Source: an uncultured Clostridia bacterium
GTDB lineage: Bacteria; Bacillota; Clostridia; Christensenellales; Borkfalkiaceae
Direction: 5' to 3'
Length of the DNA stretch: 64,000 bases
NCBI GenBank assembly: GCA_934271735.1
Contig: CAKQSB010000008.1
Span: 1-64,000 of the forward strand
In this document: positions 1-6,935 of the stretch, piece by piece
Layout: each line of letters starts with the position of its first letter
Position numbering within the stretch: position 1 is the stretch's first letter
Program-made: the position numbers and the translations under genes
The notes under the pieces: generated by a model
Seen by the model: only the letters and a program-made list of their open reading frames with translations
What the model was told of the DNA's origin: nothing
The model's database searches: none

Positions 1-846
1 CCCGACAAAAAGGCATATATTTATTATCTTAAAAAAGCGGCGGCACTCGGACAAGACGACGCTCTTCTCGATTTAGGATATTATTATTACAATAAAGGCA
101 AATACGACGATGCGCTCGATTGTTTCGCGCAGTGTGAGTTGGAGGTTGTCGGACTATATTGGGCGATTGCGACGATTTGCGAAGAGCAAAAGAAAGATTA
201 TAAAAACGCTTTACGATACTATCAGGCGGCTATGGAAATGGACTTTCCGGACGCAATCGAAAGAATGGCGGAAGCGTATCTCGGCGACGAATTAGGACTC
301 GAAAAGGACGAGAAAACCGCCCTGAAACTTTTCAAGCGAGCCGCAAAGCTCGGCAATGCCGCCGCACAATATAATCTCGGTATGGCGTATGCTTGCGGGT
401 ATTACGGCGTGACTGCCGACAGAAAAACTGCCCTTCATTGGCTGAAAAAGAGTGTTAAAGGTGAAAATCCGTCGGCGTGTCTGCAAGTGGGACTTTATTA
501 CTACTACACCGTCAAAACCGAAGCAGCTTATAAAAAAGCCTTTGAATTATTTACCGACGCATATAATTTCGGCGAGAACGAGGCGATTATCAATATCGGA
601 CTTTGCTATCTTCAAGGCAACGGCGTGAAAGAAGACAAAAAAGAAGCGGTTAAGTGTTTTAGGACTGCTGCCGAAAAGTGCAATTCGGGTGTTGCGTATC
701 ACAATCTCGGAATCTGCTATGAAAACGGATTTGGTGTGAGAAAAGACTATAAGAAAGCAATTGAAATGTACGGCAAGGCGGTAGAGAACGGCGAAAAAGC
801 AGGTCTTGAAGCAATTAAAAACATTTATTTGAAGATGGGTAAATAA
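1..846 (+). CDS. Sel1-repeat protein, 5' end cut by the window
   Basis: The frame is open from the first base to a TAA at 844-846, so the gene starts upstream and at least 281 residues are visible. The protein is a solenoid of about 36-residue Sel1-like (SLR, TPR-related) repeats. Examples are the segments reading YNLGMAYACG, INIGLCYLQGNGV and HNLGICYENGFGV, each followed by a charged helix ending in an A-x3-[YF]-x-KA pattern. Sel1 repeats usually scaffold protein-protein contacts, and the substrate or partner cannot be told from sequence. No signal peptide can be judged because the N terminus is missing. A GTG or TTG inside the frame around 139 is unlikely to be the start, because repeat sequence continues upstream of it. 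A terminator follows at 913-951. Confidence 0.85.
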   Translation, partial: PDKKAYIYYLKKAAALGQDDALLDLGYYYYNKGKYDDALDCFAQCELEVVGLYWAIATICEEQKKDYKNALRYYQAAMEMDFPDAIERMAEAYLGDELGLEKDEKTALKLFKRAAKLGNAAAQYNLGMAYACGYYGVTADRKTALHWLKKSVKGENPSACLQVGLYYYYTVKTEAAYKKAFELFTDAYNFGENEAIINIGLCYLQGNGVKEDKKEAVKCFRTAAEKCNSGVAYHNLGICYENGFGVRKDYKKAIEMYGKAVENGEKAGLEAIKNIYLKMGK

Positions 847-912
847 AAGTTCAATACCATTAAAAAGTATTTCGATTACGGAATACCGGTAAGGGAAACC
901 TTATAAGCAAAC

Positions 913-951
913 GACCGACTGCGTTCATAAGAGTGCGGTCGGTCATTTTTT
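913..951 (+). terminator. Rho-independent terminator of the Sel1 gene
   Basis: A stem pairs GACCGAC (913-919) with GTCGGTC (938-944), extended by weaker pairs. It is followed by ATTTTTT on the plus strand, about 65 nt downstream of the Sel1 stop codon. Confidence 0.8.
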
Positions 952-1081
952 CGTTGATTAAGACAGAAGAAATCATACACTCCTTATCGTGCAAAAATCC
1001 TTTTTGTGCAATCGTTAAAGGCTTGCGACTTTTCAAAGCGAGTGAAGAACAAATCCCTACGGCGATACGCGAAGAAACAAC

Positions 1082-1118
1082 AAAAAGGGTAAACTGCCAT
1101 AAAAACGGCAATTCACCC
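1082..1118 (-). terminator. Second, weaker terminator behind tRNA-Ser
   Basis: An imperfect inverted repeat (GGGT...TGCC against GGCA...ACCC, 1087-1118) is followed on the minus strand by TTTTT. It lies just beyond the strong terminator at 1131-1177 and would act as a backup. Confidence 0.5.
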
Positions 1119-1130
1119 CTATTTTGCATA

Positions 1131-1177
1131 GAAAAAGACACACGCGTGGAGTTTTATACGCTCCTTTTGCGTGTGTC
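1131..1177 (-). terminator. Rho-independent terminator of tRNA-Ser
   Basis: A perfect outer stem pairs GACACACGC (1137-1145) with GCGTGTGTC (1169-1177), with an inner GGAG/CTCC pair. The minus strand then reads TTTTTC. The hairpin starts 5 nt after the CCA end of the tRNA. Confidence 0.85.
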
Positions 1178-1181
1178 CCTG

Positions 1182-1270
1182 TGGCGGAAGCGAGGGGATT
1201 CGAACCCCTGAGCCCGTGAAGACTACACGATTTCCAATCGTGCCCGTTATGACCACTTCGATACGCTTCC
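1182..1270 (-). tRNA. tRNA-Ser (anticodon GGA)
   Basis: The minus strand starts GGAAGCG (1270-1264) and ends CGCTTCC plus discriminator G and an encoded CCA (1184-1182), giving a perfect 7-bp acceptor stem. The anticodon arm is CACGA-TT-GGA-AA-TCGTG, with GGA at 1235-1233, which decodes UCC/UCU. The T arm carries the canonical GGTTCGAATCC core. The long variable arm between anticodon and T arms is the class II feature expected of serine tRNAs. A consensus promoter lies 39 nt upstream and a strong terminator directly downstream, so it is a single-gene unit. Confidence 0.96.
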
Positions 1271-1308
1271 ATATTTAATTTTACGCCCGATTTACAAGCG
1301 ACTTTTAC

Positions 1309-1337
1309 ATTTTATATTTTTTTTGAAAGTTTGTCAA
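1309..1337 (-). promoter_or_regulatory. Sigma-A promoter of tRNA-Ser
   Basis: On the minus strand, TTGACA (1337-1332) is followed by a 17-nt spacer and TAAAAT (1314-1309). This is near-perfect consensus, ending 38 nt upstream of the mature tRNA 5' end. Confidence 0.8.
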
Positions 1338-1771
1338 TTATTTTACGCAGCTTTTCTTAATTTCTTTTTAAAATTATCCGGCACATCGTAACGACAATAG
1401 TTCTAACCAGATATATCTCCCGAAGGAGAAACATTTCGCCAAACTTACGAATTCTTGCCGTCAATGACAAGACATAAATTTTGCTTGCAAGGAATTTATG
1501 TCGCCGTTATTCATAAAACGACCGTTTTGCAGAATGCAAAACAGAAACGTATGTTTTAATGCGGAACGCATTGGGTCGTTGAATAGGTATTCCGTTTTAC
1601 GGACTTTAAATTAAATGAAAAGTATGTAAACGGAAACGGCAATATCCCCTTTGTGTTATGGCGGAAGCTTAGGATATGCGTACGCGGCAACTTGTTGCCG
1701 TCGTTCGCATTTGCGCGTAATTACGAAAAGTTTTATAAATTTAATCGTAGGAACATTATTATCAGAATTGC
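1338..1771. other. Gene-free, hairpin-dense region (candidate structured RNA or small repeat element)
   Basis: No coding frame is supported. Several perfect stems sit close together: TCTCC/GGAGA around a CGAA loop (1416-1429; UUCG on the minus strand), a 10-bp stem (1471-1480 with 1493-1502), an outer helix AACGACC/GGTCGTT (1517-1523 with 1574-1580) enclosing two GAA-loop hairpins (1524-1542 and 1559-1571), and a long hairpin centred on CGGCAAC-TT-GTTGCCG within 1676-1710. Part of the region (1431-1449) is repeated at 3163-3181. Function is unknown. It could be a non-coding RNA or a decayed mobile repeat. Confidence 0.45.
1431..1449 (+). repeat. Dispersed 19-bp repeat, copy 1
   Basis: ACATTTCGCCAAACTTACG recurs exactly at 3163-3181. 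A second shared piece, ATATATCTCCCG (1411-1422), is present at 3180-3191 in inverted orientation. Confidence 0.7.
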
Positions 1772-1800
1772 TTGACAGATAAGCGGCTGGTCGATATACT
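1772..1800 (+). promoter_or_regulatory. Sigma-A promoter for the acetyltransferase pair
   Basis: TTGACA (1772-1777), a 17-nt spacer and TATACT (1795-1800). Transcription would start near 1807, about 40 nt before the ATG at 1846. Confidence 0.8.
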
Positions 1801-1845
1801 GTGAGTTAAGTATAAAAGCGTCAAATAATAGAAGAGTATTGAAAA

Positions 1846-2370
1846 ATGGAAATCAGACGATTAAATAAAGAAGAATATGCGGGCAAAAAATTTACCGTTC
1901 GCTACGAAACGCGCGGATATTACGATATACATTCGTCTGAATGCGGATTTCAAATGGATTACGTGCTTTTCGATACGGCGATAGAAAAATCGTTCGACGA
2001 TACTTTTTTCGGCGAATGGTTGGAGGCTCCCGTTGCTTTCGGGTCGTTTGACGGCGATAAGTTGATAGGTTTTGTCGAAGGTTCGTCCGAAGGCTGGAAT
2101 AATCGTTTTCGCATAAGCAATATTTGTGTATTCGACAGCTCGAAACGCGGCAGTGGGGTCGGAACAATGCTTATGAAAATCATATTGAAAGAGGCAGAGG
2201 CGGTCGGAGCGCGAATGGTGGTTCTCGAAACGCAAACCTGCAATGAAAACGCTATAAAATTCTACAAAAAAAGCGGTTTCGAAATTATCGGATTCGATTT
2301 ATATTCTTATTCGAACAACGACCCGGAACAACACGAAATAAGGCTTGAAATGGGGAGGAAACTAAAATGA
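1846..2370 (+). CDS. GNAT-family N-acetyltransferase (streptothricin-acetyltransferase-like)
   Basis: This 174-residue protein has the GNAT fold. A beta strand reading ISNICVF leads into the acetyl-CoA pyrophosphate loop KRGSGVGTML (about residues 103-112), followed by LETQTCNENAIKFYKKSGF, the classic motif B region. The LETQ...A-x-KFY...GF pattern resembles streptothricin acetyltransferases (Sat/SatA), so antibiotic or metabolite acetylation is possible, but substrate choice cannot be read from sequence. The start ATG follows a weak AGAAG ribosome site and a consensus promoter. The stop codon overlaps the start of the next acetyltransferase, so the two are translationally coupled. Confidence 0.85.
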   Translation: MEIRRLNKEEYAGKKFTVRYETRGYYDIHSSECGFQMDYVLFDTAIEKSFDDTFFGEWLEAPVAFGSFDGDKLIGFVEGSSEGWNNRFRISNICVFDSSKRGSGVGTMLMKIILKEAEAVGARMVVLETQTCNENAIKFYKKSGFEIIGFDLYSYSNNDPEQHEIRLEMGRKLK

Positions 2371-2912
2371 AATACAATAAAAAATTTATTGCGAAAAACG
2401 GAGTGGAAATAACGATCGAAAACGCAGAAGCGGTCCACGGGCGTGCGGTGATTGAAATATTCAATAAAACACACGAGGAAACGGATTTTCTTGCATCGTA
2501 TCCCGACGAAAAACAGTTTGACGAAGAACAAGAGTGTAAGTATCTTGCTAAAAAAGCGGAAAGCGCGACAGAAGTCGAACTTCTTGCGATAGCGGGGAAT
2601 AAAATCGTCGGTTTTGCCGGCGTCGACGCCGTGGGAACGAAATATAAAGTAAAACACAGGGCGAATTTCGGTATCAGCGTATTAAAAGAATATTGGGGAC
2701 TCGGGATAGGTCGTGCATTGACGGAAAGCTGTATCGAATGCGCAAAAAACGCAGGGTATACTCAGCTCGAATTAAGCGTAGTGGCGGATAACGACCGAGC
2801 CGTTTCGTTATACAAGAAAACGGGATTTAAAGAATACGGCAGAAACCCGAAAGGATTTAATTCCCGAATATCGGGTTATCAAGAGGTTGTATATATGCTG
2901 TTAGAGCTTTAA
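2367..2912 (+). CDS. GNAT-family N-acetyltransferase
   Basis: A second GNAT enzyme, 181 residues. NFGISVLKEYWGLGIGRAL carries the acetyl-CoA binding loop, and LELSVVADNDRAVSLYKKTG is the motif B region with the usual Asn and Tyr. It resembles the general RimJ/RimL or phosphinothricin-type acetyltransferases. The true substrate (protein N terminus, small amine or toxin) is unknown. Its ATG overlaps the previous stop codon by 4 nt and has its own GGGAGG ribosome site, so the pair forms one operon ending at the terminator at 2957-2998. Confidence 0.85.
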   Translation: MKYNKKFIAKNGVEITIENAEAVHGRAVIEIFNKTHEETDFLASYPDEKQFDEEQECKYLAKKAESATEVELLAIAGNKIVGFAGVDAVGTKYKVKHRANFGISVLKEYWGLGIGRALTESCIECAKNAGYTQLELSVVADNDRAVSLYKKTGFKEYGRNPKGFNSRISGYQEVVYMLLEL

Positions 2913-2956
2913 TAATAGGAAATAATAAAATCACTGTTTTACATGTAATACTAAAA

Positions 2957-2998
2957 AAATCCTGCCTCGGAGCATCGCCTTTGGCGGGATTTTTTATT
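2957..2998. terminator. Bidirectional Rho-independent terminator
   Basis: AAAAATCCTGCC pairs with GGCGGGATTTTTT, with A-tracts before and T-tracts after the stem. It can stop the acetyltransferase operon from the left and minus-strand transcripts from the right. Confidence 0.8.
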
Positions 2999-3052
2999 GT
3001 TTTAAGATATTTGTTGAGGTGTATTTCAATACCCGATATCTCTGTTTTCGAG

Positions 3053-3089
3053 TAAAAATTTGTGCATCTATTATAATTATAGATGCACA
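3053..3089 (-). terminator. Hairpin downstream of the flavodoxin gene
   Basis: A perfect 11-bp stem TGTGCATCTAT/ATAGATGCACA (3061-3071 with 3079-3089) is followed on the minus strand by AAATTTTTAC. It is probably the end of the long polysaccharide operon. A protein-binding palindrome is the alternative. Confidence 0.55.
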
Positions 3090-3162
3090 TTTCGCAAAAA
3101 TTATAGCAAAAAATGAACGTAATGTCAATGATTATTCAAGGAAAACATTCAAAATTTACATT

Positions 3163-3181
3163 ACATTTCGCCAAACTTACG
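3163..3181 (+). repeat. Dispersed 19-bp repeat, copy 2
   Basis: Exact second copy of the 19-mer at 1431-1449, lying between the terminator hairpin and the end of the flavodoxin gene. It is directly followed by GGGAGATATAT, the inverted counterpart of a piece that flanks copy 1 on its other side. Confidence 0.7.
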
Positions 3182-3206
3182 GGAGATATATAAGTAAAAT
3201 CAAAAA

Positions 3207-3899
3207 TCAGAAATTAAGTTCGTTGAGCCAGTCTTTTACAGCCGATTCGGTTGCTCCCGAATAAAAACGCTGACCATTTAACCAGTTACCCGTTCCCGCC
3301 ATTTCCTTTAAAACAGACGAGCTGTTTCCCATCGAAGAACTCATCGACGTTGCGAACGGAATTACGGTTTTGCCGGTGAAATCGTTTCTTTTTACGAAAT
3401 TATTTACAGGCCAGGCGGCTATTCCCCACCATATCGGATACCCGATAAAAATCGTTTCGTAACTATCCCAGTTTTCGGTAGTCACTTTTGTAAGCTCGAT
3501 ATCGCGGAGAGTTTCGTCGTTATGCTCGCGCGAAACTCTGCTCGTAGAACTGTTATAATTAAGATCGCCGGAAGTGTACGGATTTACGGGGACAAGCTCG
3601 AACAACGTTCCGCCCGTTATCTCCGCTATATAACCCGCAACCCTTTCTGTGTTATTCGTCGCCGAGAAATAAGCCACGAGAATTTTAGGCGTTTCCGCAG
3701 ATTCGCTGCTTGTTTCGGAAGTTTTGTCGGAACTCGATTCGGGTTTTTCGCTTTCGGTTCCGCCTTTGCTTTCCGATACGGTTTCGCTTTCCCGAACGGA
3801 CGTTGAAGTCAAAGCAGAATTGCTTTCATCCTTTTTTCCGCACGAGGAGAAAGACAAAATCATTATTACGCCGAGAAAAATCGCTAATAACCTCTTCAT
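3207..3899 (-). CDS. Lipid-anchored flavodoxin
   Basis: 230 residues. The start at 3899 is chosen over an in-frame ATG 15 codons upstream because AAGGAG lies 10 nt before it and it yields a clean signal peptide ending SFSSC, with Cys20 as the lipidation site. A Ser/Glu/Thr-rich tether follows (about 25-85). The C-terminal flavodoxin domain (about 87-230) starts ILVAYFSATNNTERVA, the FMN phosphate loop of the flavodoxin_4 type, and contains GYPIWWGIAAWPV, the isoalloxazine-stacking loop. It should be an electron carrier on the outer face of the membrane. It lies 47 nt after the DXS-like gene at the end of the polysaccharide operon. Redox partners are not visible nearby. Confidence 0.85.
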   Translation of the reverse strand: MKRLLAIFLGVIMILSFSSCGKKDESNSALTSTSVRESETVSESKGGTESEKPESSSDKTSETSSESAETPKILVAYFSATNNTERVAGYIAEITGGTLFELVPVNPYTSGDLNYNSSTSRVSREHNDETLRDIELTKVTTENWDSYETIFIGYPIWWGIAAWPVNNFVKRNDFTGKTVIPFATSMSSSMGNSSSVLKEMAGTGNWLNGQRFYSGATESAVKDWLNELNF

Positions 3900-3946
3900 T
3901 GTTTTTATCTCCTTATAATTTATCGTATTACTCTTGTCTGGCATAC

Positions 3947-5710
3947 TTAAACATTTAAAATTCTTTTAACGTCCGTTAAAACCGCTTCGGGCGTTATTCC
4001 GATTTGTTTCAAAAGCTCCGCGGGATTATATCTATCGTAAAACTCTTTGTTCAAACCGTAATTTTTGACTTTAACTCCCGTTTCGCCGAGATACGCCGCG
4101 ATTTTTCCGCCGAAACCGCCGCTTAACACGCCATCCTCGAAAGTAAGGACAAGTTCGTGATTTTCCGCAATGTTAGAAAGAGTTTTTTTATCCGTCAGAG
4201 AAACTATTCTCGGATTTATAAGCGTAGGCTTGAAACCGAGCGACTTTTCTATTTTTTCCGCAACGCTTTGCCCTATGCCGTAAAAATCCCCCTCGGCGAT
4301 TATAGCGACCTTTTCGCCGCTCTGTTCGATTTTATAACTCATCTCGCCGTCGAACCCGTTTACGGACGGTCTGTCTTTAACCTCGTCTCCGGGAATTAAA
4401 ATTACGGACGCGCCGTCGTGAACGTCCAGAGCCCAGTCGAGCATTCCGACAAATTCTTTTTCCGTCGTCGGCGCAAGAACGGTAAGATTCGGGATATTCG
4501 TGAATATCGGAAGCGCGAAAATTCCAAGGTGCGTTACGTCTGTAAGCCCCGCAAAAGACGAATAGTTGAGCAAAATCGTAACGTGATTTCCGTTAATGCA
4601 AACGTCGTGCGAAATCTGATCGTAAGCTCGCTGCATAAACGTAGCGTTTGTGATAACAAGCGGTTTAACGCCGCCTTTAGCCATACCCGAAGCCATCGCG
4701 ACGGCTTGCTCCTCTGCTATTCCCACGTCCGTAAACTTATCTCCGAGTCTTTCTCTGTCCTTAGGCGAAAGCCCCATAGACATAGGCATATTAGGCGTAA
4801 CCACGACGAATTTATCGTCATTCGCAGCTTTATTCATTATATAATCGTGCGCAACGGTTACATAACTTCTTCCGCTCGTATCGACCGTTTTTTCGCCTGT
4901 TTCCCTGTTAAACGGCAAAGTCCAGTGCCATGCCTCTTTGTTCTTTTCGGCTCTCTCGTAGCCTTTCCCCTTTAAGGTGTTTATATGCACAACCGTGGGA
5001 TGATCGATGTTTTTCACCTTTTCGAAAACCTTTATAAGCGACGGAATATCGTTTCCATTCGCTTCGTAAACGTAATCAAGACCGAAATCCTTGAAAATAT
5101 TGCGCTCGCATTTCCCGTTTGTTTCTCTGAGTTCTTTAAGGTTTTTATAGATTCCGCCGTGCGTTTCGGAAATGGACTGGTCGTTGTCGTTGACGATAAT
5201 TATAAGGTTGGATTTAATCTCCGAACCGGCCACGTTTAACCCCTCCAAGGCCTCGCCGCCGGAAAGCGAGCCGTCGCCGATAAGCGCGACGACGTTCCAA
5301 TTTTCGCCGAGCATTTCGCGAGCTTTGCAAAGACCCGTCGCGAGCGAAATCGAAGTGGACGTATGCCCCACGTTAAACAAATCGTGTTCGCTTTCTTCGG
5401 GGTTCGTATAGCCCGAATCTTCTTTAAAACAAGCGTCGTCGATATAACCCGCCTTACGCCCCGTAAGGATTTTATGTGTGTAACTCTGGTGCGACACGTC
5501 GAAAACAAATTTATCTACGGGCGAAGTAAAAACATAGTGCATAGCGATTTCCGTTTCCACTATACCGAAATTCGGACCGAAATGTCCGCCGATTTTCGTA
5601 AGTCTGTTAAAAAGAGCCTCTCTTATCTCCGCCGCTAAAGTCGTAAGTTCGCTTTCGTTAAGCTTTTTCACGTCAGCGGGAGAGCTTATTTCCCCGAGTA
5701 ACTCGTACAT
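3947..5710 (-). CDS. DXS-like thiamine-diphosphate enzyme (transketolase superfamily)
   Basis: 587 residues with the 1-deoxy-D-xylulose-5-phosphate synthase layout. The N-terminal ThDP domain has GGHFGPNFG (His43), GDGSLSGG (145-152) and the metal-ligand region IIVNDND. The middle domain has GIAEEQAV (Glu333, the cofactor-activating Glu) and QRAYDQ (Arg361). A transketolase C-terminal domain follows. True DXS enzymes read GADGPTHQG; here the aligned residues are GLTDVTHLG (388-396), so the conserved Asp is Thr390 while His394 is kept. The usual GLSGFP loop reads SGYTNP. It therefore belongs to a DXS-like side branch that I know from other Firmicutes, and its product is uncertain. GGAGG precedes the ATG. 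It overlaps the upstream gene by 25 nt, at the end of the polysaccharide operon. Confidence 0.8.
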   Translation of the reverse strand: MYELLGEISSPADVKKLNESELTTLAAEIREALFNRLTKIGGHFGPNFGIVETEIAMHYVFTSPVDKFVFDVSHQSYTHKILTGRKAGYIDDACFKEDSGYTNPEESEHDLFNVGHTSTSISLATGLCKAREMLGENWNVVALIGDGSLSGGEALEGLNVAGSEIKSNLIIIVNDNDQSISETHGGIYKNLKELRETNGKCERNIFKDFGLDYVYEANGNDIPSLIKVFEKVKNIDHPTVVHINTLKGKGYERAEKNKEAWHWTLPFNRETGEKTVDTSGRSYVTVAHDYIMNKAANDDKFVVVTPNMPMSMGLSPKDRERLGDKFTDVGIAEEQAVAMASGMAKGGVKPLVITNATFMQRAYDQISHDVCINGNHVTILLNYSSFAGLTDVTHLGIFALPIFTNIPNLTVLAPTTEKEFVGMLDWALDVHDGASVILIPGDEVKDRPSVNGFDGEMSYKIEQSGEKVAIIAEGDFYGIGQSVAEKIEKSLGFKPTLINPRIVSLTDKKTLSNIAENHELVLTFEDGVLSGGFGGKIAAYLGETGVKVKNYGLNKEFYDRYNPAELLKQIGITPEAVLTDVKRILNV

Positions 5711-6918
5711 ATTTTACCTCCGTTTTGTTTCAGATTAAGTTCTTTAAGCATTTTTTCCGTTTCTTGCACGGTTTTTTCGTCGGTTTCGGCATTACTTCTG
5801 ATTTCCGCAAAGGTCCTTTTGCGTACGTCCTTTTTGAAAAGCCTGCACCAACGCAAAAACTCGTAGAAAGGTTGCAGAATCCGCTTCCCTTTTAAAGACG
5901 GATATTCTATAACGAGTTTTTTGTAAGGAAGCCACAATCTCGAAGCGATGCTTCGGGTTTTGCCTTTCTTTTCAGTCCTTAAAACGACGGTCTTATTCTT
6001 TCCCGAACCGTAAACGCCGCCGCTTAAAATATATTTTTCCATAGCTTGCGTAAGCTCGCTGTGTTCTTCGTTTAAAAACCACACTTTACCGAGCTGTCCG
6101 ATTTTATCAGCAAACTCTTTTATTCCCCCCGCAGCTAAAAGTTCGTTAAGCTCCTTTTCATCGTAATCGAGCTTGTTTTTCAATATAAAATCGTCGAGAA
6201 CGGGCTTTATTCCGCACCCGCCGTTTAAAAAATGGTAAGCCGTGTGCGCGTATAAATGAAACAACAAAAACTCGTTCGAAAACACATACTCGTTTGATTT
6301 TTCGTCCTTTTGGCAGGCGTAATTCCATGCGTTTTTTAAAATCTCGTCGAGCTTGTCCGTATTTTCCTTTATATTGAAATGAAGCTCTAAATGCACGCCG
6401 CTTTCGGAAAACAAAGCATAATCGTGATAATTTTTAGATTTCGTATTATATCCGAGTTCTTTTTCAAGTGCGTTTATAGCCCGCAGAACGTCGGTTTCCT
6501 TCACCAAAATGTCGATATCGCAACTTTGGCGAAGCCACGGCTCGGGATAATAATTTCTTATCACCGCGCCTTTGAGCGGAATAAAATCGATATCGTTTTT
6601 TTCGAAAACTTCTTTTATCGCGTCAAGTTCCGCGTTCTGCGTTTCGTAGCGAAAAAGCGCAAGCCTTATCTGCGATTCGAATTTGCGTTTGATTTCTCCG
6701 TCCGACAAAAGATCGTTTTTTTGAAGCGATAAACCGACTAAATGAGAACAATCGAAAGCCGCGGAGAGCTTAAACAACTTTTCCGCGACGGCTTCGGTTG
6801 TTTTACCCGCTTCTGTGTCGTCTGACCGAAAGAACCCGCCGATTTCGTTCGTATTAAGTTTTGTCAACTCCGTTCCGTCCGCTAAAAGGGCGAACATCAA
6901 GCGAATAACCGACTGCAT
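5686..6918 (-). CDS. Nucleotidyltransferase-fold family protein (NTP_transf_5 type)
   Basis: 410 residues. The core reads IPLKGAVIRNYYP, then CDIDILV (about residues 147-153), the G-x-D-x-D-type metal site of minimal nucleotidyltransferases. This matches the uncharacterised nucleotidyltransferase family often found in polysaccharide loci. A later HLELHFNI and helical region complete the family pattern. The C-terminal roughly 130 residues are basic and helical. GGAG lies upstream of the ATG at 6918. It sits 17 nt after CapG and overlaps the DXS-like gene. The family has no proven reaction to my knowledge. Context suggests modification or activation of a glycan building block. Confidence 0.75.
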   Translation of the reverse strand: MQSVIRLMFALLADGTELTKLNTNEIGGFFRSDDTEAGKTTEAVAEKLFKLSAAFDCSHLVGLSLQKNDLLSDGEIKRKFESQIRLALFRYETQNAELDAIKEVFEKNDIDFIPLKGAVIRNYYPEPWLRQSCDIDILVKETDVLRAINALEKELGYNTKSKNYHDYALFSESGVHLELHFNIKENTDKLDEILKNAWNYACQKDEKSNEYVFSNEFLLFHLYAHTAYHFLNGGCGIKPVLDDFILKNKLDYDEKELNELLAAGGIKEFADKIGQLGKVWFLNEEHSELTQAMEKYILSGGVYGSGKNKTVVLRTEKKGKTRSIASRLWLPYKKLVIEYPSLKGKRILQPFYEFLRWCRLFKKDVRKRTFAEIRSNAETDEKTVQETEKMLKELNLKQNGGKICTSYSGK

Positions 6919-6935
6919 TTCGTTCTCCGTTATTT

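Larger units (their letters stand above)
847..1181. other. Intergenic stretch holding three terminator-like hairpins
   Basis: No convincing gene is present. The segment separates the plus-strand Sel1 gene from the minus-strand tRNA-Ser and holds one plus-strand and two minus-strand terminator-like hairpins, listed separately. A 38-codon minus-strand reading frame (start near 974) has an AAGGAGT just upstream, but its frame runs through the plus-strand terminator stem and shows no domain, so I did not call it. Confidence 0.6.

Noticed and set aside
860..1141. A 93-codon minus-strand frame between the Sel1 gene and the tRNA
   Set aside because: It runs through three terminator-like hairpins, and its N-terminal part lies within the tRNA terminator; no domain seen.
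1431..3181. The 19-bp repeats considered as attachment sites of an integrated element
   Set aside because: No integrase or phage gene lies between them, and neither copy overlaps the tRNA gene end.
3947..5710. The DXS-like protein considered as a plain transketolase
   Set aside because: Domain order and the GGHFGPNFG, SEHDLFNVGHTSTS and GIAEEQAV segments follow the DXS group, not the longer transketolases.
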